From contig JAKFYO010000314.1 in NCBI GenBank assembly GCA_021730825.1, positions 1 to 5,934 of the forward strand: a DNA stretch of 5,934 nt, read 5' to 3'. The notes under the pieces are model-generated. The model was not told where the DNA came from and ran no database searches. It saw only the letters and a program-made list of their open reading frames with translations. The translations under genes and the position numbers were made by a program. Origin of the DNA: Hyphomicrobiales bacterium. Lineage in GTDB: Bacteria; Pseudomonadota; Alphaproteobacteria; Rhizobiales; Xanthobacteraceae. Positions 1 to 5,934 of this stretch are shown here, piece by piece. Numbering within the stretch: the first letter of the stretch is position 1; each line of letters starts with the position of its first letter.

Positions 1-1
1 A

Positions 2-37
2 ATCGAAGCCGCCGTCCGCGCAGCGCTCCGCCATTGA
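2..37 (+). CDS. Probable C-terminus of an upstream gene (partial)
   Basis: The first bases read as an open frame ending in TGA at 35-37, with the peptide IEAAVRAALRH. It looks like an amphipathic helix, and most third codon positions are G or C, as in the real genes of this window. Only eleven codons are visible, so no family can be named and a chance reading is possible. If real, the gene ends just 23 nt before the riboswitch begins. The promoter of the thiamine operon would then lie inside this gene, or the operon would be read through from it. Confidence 0.35.
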   Translation: MEAAVRAALRH

Positions 38-60
38 CGCGCCTCAAATAAGAGAGAACA

Positions 61-166
61 TTGTCCCCGTTCCGAGGGGTGCCCGGTTATCCGGGCTGAG
101 ATTCCGCAATGGTGCGGTGACCCTTCGAACCTGATCCGGGTAATTCCGGCGAAGGGACAGGGACAA
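61..166 (+). promoter_or_regulatory. TPP riboswitch (THI box)
   Basis: A complete thiamine pyrophosphate aptamer lies in the leader of the operon. P1 pairs TTGTCCC (61-67) with GGGACAA (160-166). The conserved core GGGGTGCCC...GGGCTGAGA (76-102) contains a P3 hairpin, CCCGG-TTAT-CCGGG. A variable P3a arm follows (about 104-117). The second conserved block, ACCCTTCGAACCTGATC then CCGGGTAATTCCGG and CGAAGGGA (120-157), forms J2-4, P4, P5 and the pyrophosphate-binding side. The CTGAGA and CCTGATC elements are the classic thi-box signature. There is no terminator or U-run between the aptamer and the ATG at 172, and the only Shine-Dalgarno lies in the 3' strand of P1. Control is therefore inferred to be translational: TPP binding stabilises P1 and hides the ribosome site. 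This fits the genes that follow, which include thiC. Confidence 0.96.
158..164 (+). promoter_or_regulatory. Shine-Dalgarno buried in riboswitch helix P1
   Basis: CAGGGAC (158-164) is the best ribosome-binding site for the ATG at 172, ending 7 nt before it. Its GGGAC is also the 3' strand of P1 and pairs with GTCCC at 63-67. A second purine stretch, GAAGGGA (151-157), is part of the conserved aptamer and is too far upstream to be optimal. Ligand binding and ribosome binding are therefore mutually exclusive on this mRNA without any separate expression platform. Confidence 0.7.
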
Positions 167-171
167 CGCAC

Positions 172-2848
<2,677 letters not shown>

Positions 2849-2851
2849 CAC

Positions 2852-3184
2852 TCAGAAAAACTTCTTATCGTCTCCAATCAGCATATCTCGCAAGTTATTT
2901 GGCACCGGAAATCCGTAACCCTTCCCGGCTTCGAGCCATACCAATTTTCCCGACGCGTGATGATCGCTCGCATATAGAAATGCGCCGATCATTTGCAAAG
3001 CGATCGCAATTGCTTGCACATCGTCAACACCGCCTGCTGCCATTTCGATCTCACCATCTGGCCAGCCTATTGTGAACCTACAGGTCGATGAAACGCCAGT
3101 TTCTCTCGGCGCATAAATACTAATTGGAATGTCTATATCCTCAGCGGGATATCGTAACTTTAGATTCCGCTCCGCTATAAGCAT
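2852..3184 (-). CDS. DUF6968-like small protein
   Basis: This is a 110-aa soluble protein with no signal peptide or membrane segment. An N-terminal strand region begins 'AERNLKLRYP' and continues with alternating hydrophobic residues through 'DIPISIYAPRE' and 'CRFTIGWPDG'. The most telling stretch is 'GGVDDVQAIAIALQMIGAFLY' (51-71), followed by 'KLVWL...GYGFPVP' (80-95). This order matches what I recall of the DUF6968 family, whose function is unknown. The start ATG at 3184-3182 has a very good site, GAGGGTGAAG (3196-3187), which overlaps the stop codon of the gene upstream. The two are therefore one coupled transcription unit. GC content is visibly lower than in thiC, roughly half by eye, as it is for the partner gene, which suggests a different history. 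An immunity-type role for the neighbouring protein is conceivable but unproven. Confidence 0.8.
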   Translation of the reverse strand: MLIAERNLKLRYPAEDIDIPISIYAPRETGVSSTCRFTIGWPDGEIEMAAGGVDDVQAIAIALQMIGAFLYASDHHASGKLVWLEAGKGYGFPVPNNLRDMLIGDDKKFF

Positions 3185-3194
3185 CGCTTCACCC

Positions 3195-3555
3195 TCAATA
3201 ATTCATCGGTGGGATTTGACGACCAGAAAGACAGTTAGCAAGTCGTTGATTGGCCTGCGCCCAACAACGTGCCCGCAATTCCGCGGGGCTAACTGAATTA
3301 CATAGGAGCCCATCAACAGCATACTGCGCCAAACAAACTTTTAGCAGATCGGCCTCTACTCGCTGCGAGTTGGTACGACAAACTAAAATCATCGGCGCTA
3401 GCGGAAACGTTTCCGTCCGCCGTCCACTGACCACCATCTGAATTGCCCGCAGGCACACGAGGCTGATCCGGATTGTATTTCGTGAGAAATGCGTGCGTAA
3501 TCACCGCATCACGAAGCCGTTGCAAATCGGACGCCACGGAAAAATAGAGGCTCAT
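3195..3555 (-). pseudogene. Frameshifted small Cys-rich gene with a 'YNPDQPRVPAG' segment
   Basis: Two overlapping minus strand frames look like halves of one gene of about 120 codons. The first (start ATG 3555, or TTG 3558) gives 'MSLYFSVASDLQRLRDAV', then 'YNPDQPRVPAGNSDGGQW', a segment I recall from rhizobial accessory and toxin-like proteins. It then drifts into unlikely sequence and stops at 3313. The second, one base out of phase, gives a convincing Cys-rich tail from 'VCRTNSQRVEADLLKVC' through 'RCWAQANQRLANC' to 'GRQIPPMNY', ending at 3195. The total span is one base too long for a single frame. The switch must fall between about 3420 and 3380. Deleting one T from the run in GATGATTTTAGTTTGT would join them as ...ADDLVCRTNSQ.... 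A GGAG at 3568-3565 serves the start. This may be a true pseudogene, a sequencing error or, less likely, programmed slippage. Function is unknown. Confidence 0.65.
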
Positions 3556-3589
3556 CAATATTGGCTCCGCTTTGTTATCGGAATTTATT

Positions 3590-3616
3590 CCTATACTATC
3601 TGCGTACCTAAGTCAA
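3590..3616 (-). promoter_or_regulatory. Candidate promoter for the minus strand pair
   Basis: On the minus strand TTGACT (3616-3611) is followed, 15 nt later, by TATAGG (3595-3590), in an AT-richer stretch just upstream of the start at 3555. The -35 is close to consensus. The spacer is short for a housekeeping promoter; TAGGAA two bases further on would give 17 nt but a poorer -10. Support is from sequence resemblance and position only. Confidence 0.3.
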
Positions 3617-3724
3617 GAATTTCATTAACCCCTTTCGCCTACCCTCTTTCCTCCGGCGCGAACGGAAAGTTCCCGCCCGCATCTGACTCTTCAAGATAAG
3701 TCTTTGGGACGAATGGAGGGAGTG

Positions 3725-3973
3725 ATGAGAAAAATTCTGTTTGCTGCCGCGATCTCGCTCGCAGCACTTTCCGCAACAACATCCGCACAGGCGCAAAGCC
3801 CGACACTGACCGGCGCAGTCGTCGGCGGTCTGACCGGCGCGATGGTTGCCGGGCCTTTCGGTTTGGTAGTCGGCGGCGTCGGCGGCGCTGTCGTCGGCAA
3901 CAATATCGAGCGCCCGCGCAGAAGCGTTTGCTACATCAACGACCGCGGCCGCGAAGTCTGCCGCCCGCGCTAG
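3725..3973 (+). CDS. Small exported glycine-zipper protein
   Basis: This is an 82-aa protein starting at ATG 3725, chosen over an in-frame upstream codon because GGAGG (3715-3719) lies 5 nt before it and the signal peptide then begins normally (MRKILFAAAIS). Sec-type cleavage is predicted after AQA at about residue 23. Residues 29-59 form a glycine zipper: Gly30, 34, 38, then 46, 50, 54 and 58 sit in a four-residue register. This is the pattern of glycine-zipper outer-membrane or 17-kDa-antigen-like proteins, which pack helices in membranes. There is no lipobox cysteine. The tail carries Cys69 and Cys79 (VCYINDRGREVC), which could form a disulfide in the periplasm. It is a monocistronic gene, closed by a clear terminator. 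The exact role is unknown; envelope integrity or stress is a guess from the family. Confidence 0.87.
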   Translation: MRKILFAAAISLAALSATTSAQAQSPTLTGAVVGGLTGAMVAGPFGLVVGGVGGAVVGNNIERPRRSVCYINDRGREVCRPR

Positions 3974-3995
3974 AGCCGCGCAAAAACCCAATAAA

Positions 3996-4026
3996 AAGGC
4001 CGCCCCAACAGGCGGCCTTATCTTTT
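3996..4026 (+). terminator. Intrinsic terminator after the glycine-zipper gene
   Basis: AAGGCCGCC (3996-4004) and GGCGGCCTT (4011-4019) form a perfect 9-bp stem with loop CCAACA, followed by ATCTTTT. It starts 22 nt after the stop codon at 3973. The A-run before the stem (3993-3997) means it could also act on the opposite strand. Confidence 0.88.
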
Positions 4027-4068
4027 CTGCGCCATAAGCATCTGCAAAACAAAGGAAATTCAGCCTCA

Positions 4069-4110
4069 CACGCGCCTGTGATCGGCCGCGTGATGCTCAT
4101 CACATCGGCC
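4069..4110. promoter_or_regulatory. Dyad symmetry and direct repeats upstream of the lectin genes
   Basis: In the leader region of the first lectin gene, GTGATG-CT-CATCAC (4090-4103) is a perfect 6+6 dyad. It is bracketed by two copies of ATCGGCC (4081-4087 and 4104-4110). An overlapping inverted pair, CACGCG (4069-4074) and CGCGTG (4087-4092), could form a competing hairpin. It lies about 70-110 nt before the start codon, where an operator or leader structure would be expected. No known regulator site is recognised. Confidence 0.3.
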
Positions 4111-4178
4111 TCGCCGCTCCGCTCCTAGGTTCGCTGCAAGTCAAGGAATTGAAACGAACCCATCTCATGGAGAGAAAC

Positions 4179-4676
4179 ATGTTCAACCGTATGATCATCA
4201 TTGCAGCGACCGCAGCCCTTTCCGCCATGCTCGTTGCAGGCACCGTGCAGGCGCAGCCGGCCGGCAAACTCATCGTCAACCAGCTTTCCGGCAAGTGCCT
4301 CGACGTGCCGGGCATCTCGAACTTCACGCCGGGCACGCCCTTGCAGCTCTTCGACTGCGAAACCAACGGCCTCGACTATAGCGGCAAGACCTCGGATCAG
4401 TTCTGGGCTTTCGGCCCGCAGGGTCAGATCCGCAACACGCTCTCGGGTCTCTGCATCGATATTTCGGGTACCGACAACGGCAGCCTGATCCAGATCAAGG
4501 CCTGCGACCCGACCAACGTCGCGCAGAACTGGATCGTCCGTCAGGACGGCTTCATCCAGAACGAGGTGACCGGTAAGTGCATCAACACCTTCGGTGCAAC
4601 GACCAACACCACGCCGTTGCAGCTTACCGAATGCGAAATCGGCCTCGCGCAGACCAACCAGCGCTGGCGCTCGTAA
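4179..4676 (+). CDS. Secreted ricin-type beta-trefoil lectin domain protein, copy 1
   Basis: This is a 165-aa protein consisting of a Sec signal peptide (cleavage after VQA at about residue 25) and one complete ricin-B/CBM13-like beta-trefoil. The three lobes each carry the QxW signature: QFW at 74-76, QNW at 116-118 and QRW at 161-163. Each lobe also has a cysteine pair: Cys40/60, Cys92/109 and Cys134/152. The sugar-contacting Asp that follows Cys by two residues is present in lobe 1 (CLD, Asp42) and lobe 2 (CID, Asp94), but lobe 3 has Asn136. Two carbohydrate sites are therefore more likely than three. No catalytic domain is attached, so this is a stand-alone exported binding protein; its ligand is unknown. 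Start ATG 4179 is preferred over TTG 4149 and ATG 4167 because GGAGA (4169-4173) lies 5 nt upstream and the signal peptide then has a normal short N-region. Confidence 0.92.
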   Translation: MFNRMIIIAATAALSAMLVAGTVQAQPAGKLIVNQLSGKCLDVPGISNFTPGTPLQLFDCETNGLDYSGKTSDQFWAFGPQGQIRNTLSGLCIDISGTDNGSLIQIKACDPTNVAQNWIVRQDGFIQNEVTGKCINTFGATTNTTPLQLTECEIGLAQTNQRWRS

Positions 4677-4687
4677 CTTTCACGCTA

Positions 4688-4731
4688 AACAAGGAATAGG
4701 CGCTGCCGGAAACGGCGGCGCCAACCTTGTT
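4688..4731 (+). terminator. Two-tier hairpin between the lectin genes, possible terminator
   Basis: An inner 10-bp stem GGCGCTGCCG / CGGCGGCGCC (4699-4708 and 4713-4722, one G-T wobble) is capped by a GAAA tetraloop. It is enclosed by an outer 7-bp stem AACAAGG / CCTTGTT (4688-4694 and 4725-4731) across a small A-rich internal loop. It begins 11 nt after the copy 1 stop. There is no proper T-run (TTGTTGTG follows). It may be a weak terminator, or a 3' structure protecting the first lectin mRNA. Confidence 0.45.
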
Positions 4732-4747
4732 GTGACGCGAAAAAAAA

Positions 4748-4777
4748 TTGTCCGGCCCCCAGTTCACAGCATTATCT
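4748..4777 (+). promoter_or_regulatory. Candidate promoter of lectin copy 2
   Basis: TTGTCC (4748-4753) and TTATCT (4772-4777) are spaced by 18 nt and lie downstream of the inter-lectin hairpin, about 55 nt before the start at 4833. If functional, copy 2 would have its own promoter. The match to a sigma-70 type site is only moderate. Confidence 0.25.
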
Positions 4778-4832
4778 TTCGGCGTAAAGTAACGTCGTAG
4801 AAGTACGGTACACACTCGGGGGAGTGCCAACC

Positions 4833-5330
4833 ATGCGCAATCTGTTTTATGCCGCCGCGCTCGCGGCGATCTGCACTTTATTTTCCGCCGGCGCCGAGGC
4901 GCAGGTGGCAGGCCGCCTCATCGTCAATCAGCTCTCCGGAAAATGTCTCGATGTGCCCGGCATATCGAACTACACGCCCGGCACGCCGCTCCAGCTTTAC
5001 GACTGTGAATCAAATCGCGTGGACTTCAGCGGCAAGCCCTCGGATCAGTTCTGGGTCTTCGGCGTGCAAGGCAACATCCGCAACTCGCTTTCAGGAATGT
5101 GCCTGGACATTTCAGGCGCGCAGTCCGGCGCTCTGATGACGGTTGCGTTGTGCAATCCGGGCAACCCGGCGCAAATCTGGGTCGTGCGCCCCGACGGCTT
5201 CATCGTGAACGCCGCGACCGGAAAGTGCATCGGTCCCGCCGCCTATGCGGGTCTGGGCAATCAGACGCCGCTTTTGCATGGCGATTGCGAATTTGGAAAT
5301 CCGCAAACGCTACAGCGCTGGCGTTACTGA
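4833..5330 (+). CDS. Secreted ricin-type beta-trefoil lectin domain protein, copy 2
   Basis: This is a paralogue of the preceding gene and has exactly the same length, 165 aa. It has a signal peptide (cleavage after AEA at about residue 23) and a full beta-trefoil with QFW (72-74), QIW (114-116) and QRW (161-163). The paired cysteines are at 38/58, 90/107 and 132/152. Asp40 and Asp92 keep the sugar-binding position in lobes 1 and 2; lobe 3 has Gly134 there. Identity to copy 1 is roughly two-thirds by eye. It is almost complete through 'LIVNQLSGKCLDVPGISN' and 'TPGTPLQL', and low in lobe 3 and the signal peptide. Start ATG 4833 is chosen over GTG 4824 because GGGGGAG (4818-4824) lies 8 nt before it. 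A gap of 156 nt with a hairpin separates the two copies, so they may be expressed separately. Biological ligand unknown. Confidence 0.92.
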   Translation: MRNLFYAAALAAICTLFSAGAEAQVAGRLIVNQLSGKCLDVPGISNYTPGTPLQLYDCESNRVDFSGKPSDQFWVFGVQGNIRNSLSGMCLDISGAQSGALMTVALCNPGNPAQIWVVRPDGFIVNAATGKCIGPAAYAGLGNQTPLLHGDCEFGNPQTLQRWRY

Positions 5331-5353
5331 GCACCAACAAACCGAAGAGAACG

Positions 5354-5377
5354 GGCGCCGCGCTATAACGCGGCGCC
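5354..5377. terminator. GC-rich hairpin between convergent genes, probable terminator
   Basis: GGCGCCGCG (5354-5362) and CGCGGCGCC (5369-5377) make a perfect 9-bp stem with loop CTATAA. It lies between the stop of lectin copy 2 (5330) and the stop of the minus strand gene (5380), where a shared bidirectional terminator is expected. Neither side has a clean T-run; the minus strand side (CGTTCTCTT) is the more U-rich. Confidence 0.5.
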
Positions 5378-5379
5378 GC

Positions 5380-5871
5380 TCAGTTCCTGCCGAGGAAATC
5401 CATCTTCCCGAGCGCAACGCCCTTGTGGCGCAAAATCGCGTAGGCGGTGGTCACGTGGAAGAAGAAATTCGGAATTGCGAAGCCCTGCAGATACTGCACG
5501 CCGGTGAACTTGTATTCGTTCGGCCCGGCCTTGAAGTTGATTTCGCGCTCCTCGCTGCCGTCGATCGCGGACGCCGGCACGCTCTTCAGATAGTCGATGG
5601 TTTTCTGGATGCGTTCCTGCAATTCCGGAATTGTCTTCTCGACATCGGGAAAGCTCGGCGCAGGTGTCGCGGATAACCTCGCGGCACAGCCTTTCGCGGC
5701 GTCGCTCGCGCGCTGGATTTGCCCCACGAGCGTCAGCATGTCCGGCGCGAGCCGCGCCTCGACGAAGGAGGCCGCGTCGGGATGCGCCTCGCCCTTCTTC
5801 AGGATTTCGGAAAGATTGCGCAGCGCGCGGATAAATAACGGCACGGACGCTTGAGACATCGAAAGCGGCAT
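5380..5871 (-). CDS. DUF1993 family protein
   Basis: This is a 163-aa soluble, mostly helical protein. It matches the DUF1993 pattern from memory over its whole length: 'LSMSQASVPLFIRALRNLS' at the start, 'ARLAPDMLTLVGQIQRASDAAKG' (39-60), 'SFPDVEKTIPELQERI' in the middle, and 'PNFFFHVTTAYAILRHKGV' near the end with His139 and His149, closing with 'GKMDFLG'. The family is believed to have a DinB-like four-helix bundle; no activity is established. The start ATG at 5871-5869 has AAGGAAAG (5885-5878) upstream. It lies 12 nt after the stop of a probable preceding gene on the same strand, so it is likely the second or later gene of an operon coming from beyond the window edge. No sign of damage or transfer is seen. 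Confidence 0.93.
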   Translation of the reverse strand: MPLSMSQASVPLFIRALRNLSEILKKGEAHPDAASFVEARLAPDMLTLVGQIQRASDAAKGCAARLSATPAPSFPDVEKTIPELQERIQKTIDYLKSVPASAIDGSEEREINFKAGPNEYKFTGVQYLQGFAIPNFFFHVTTAYAILRHKGVALGKMDFLGRN

Positions 5872-5883
5872 TGAGAGCTTTCC

Positions 5884-5934
5884 TTACATTACAGGCTTGA
5901 AGGCCCGCGCGGCTTTCCAGATCAGCCACTGTCT
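5884..5934 (-). CDS. Probable C-terminus of an upstream minus strand gene (partial)
   Basis: Read on the minus strand from the window edge, 16 codons give RQWLIWKAARAFKPVM before TAA (5886-5884). Most third positions are G or C, as in real genes here. The stop falls 12 nt before the DUF1993 start, and its region overlaps that gene's Shine-Dalgarno, which is typical operon spacing. Too little is visible to name a family. A chance open frame cannot be excluded. Confidence 0.42.
   Translation of the reverse strand, partial: RQWLIWKAARAFKPVM

Noticed and set aside
34..62. TTGACG (34-39) as the -35 of a riboswitch promoter
   Set aside because: A 17-nt spacer gives AACATT as -10 and would start transcription at about 68-70, removing the 5' strand of riboswitch P1 (61-67). 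The real start must be upstream of 61.
2849..2851. Terminator between the convergent DoxX-like and DUF6968-like genes
   Set aside because: Only 3 nt separate the stop codons, and no stem followed by a T-run is visible on either strand around them.
5245..5676. 143-codon + strand frame beginning inside lectin copy 2
   Set aside because: It runs out of phase through the lectin end, the hairpin and the antisense of DUF1993. No Shine-Dalgarno and no family pattern are seen.
5363..5929. 188-codon minus strand frame overlapping the DUF1993 gene
   Set aside because: It is longer than the DUF1993 frame but Arg/Ala-rich without recognisable pattern. The other frame matches DUF1993 along its whole length.

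Overview
The window is GC-rich with compact gene packing. It looks like a chromosomal segment of an alphaproteobacterium, probably Hyphomicrobiales of the Bradyrhizobium/Xanthobacteraceae kind. The basis is the THI-box-controlled thiC, the DUF1993 protein, the secreted glycine-zipper protein and the rhizobial-type small protein carrying a 'YNPDQPRVPAG..DGGQW' segment. This placement comes from recalled family resemblance, not from a search.

Layout. Positions 1-37 hold what looks like the C-terminus of an upstream + strand gene. A complete TPP riboswitch (about 61-166) follows and controls a tight + strand operon: a four-helix membrane protein (172-600), thiC (597-2459, 4-nt ATGA overlap) and a DoxX-like four-helix membrane protein (2456-2848, 4-nt TTGA overlap). 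The last helix of the riboswitch (P1) contains the Shine-Dalgarno of the first gene. TPP should therefore shut translation of the membrane protein directly and reach thiC and the DoxX-like gene through coupled translation. thiC makes the pyrimidine half of thiamine; the two membrane proteins around it have no known role there.

A convergent, less GC-rich minus strand pair follows only 3 nt away. It consists of a DUF6968-like gene (2852-3184) and, upstream of it, a small Cys-rich gene (3195-3555) whose reading frame is broken by one base. This pair looks like acquired accessory DNA.

The third region is a + strand set of small exported proteins: a glycine-zipper protein (3725-3973) with a clear intrinsic terminator, then two tandem paralogous secreted ricin-type beta-trefoil lectins of 165 aa each (4179-4676 and 4833-5330), each followed by a strong hairpin. 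The lectins are nearly identical in the first trefoil lobe and diverge in the third.

The window ends with a minus strand DUF1993 gene (5380-5871), preceded by the probable C-terminus of another minus strand gene (5884-5934) in the same operon. No tRNA, rRNA, CRISPR array, insertion sequence or prophage structural gene was seen. The most unusual points are the riboswitch-led membrane protein / thiC / membrane protein operon, the frameshifted Cys-rich gene with its DUF6968-like partner, and the lectin duplication.
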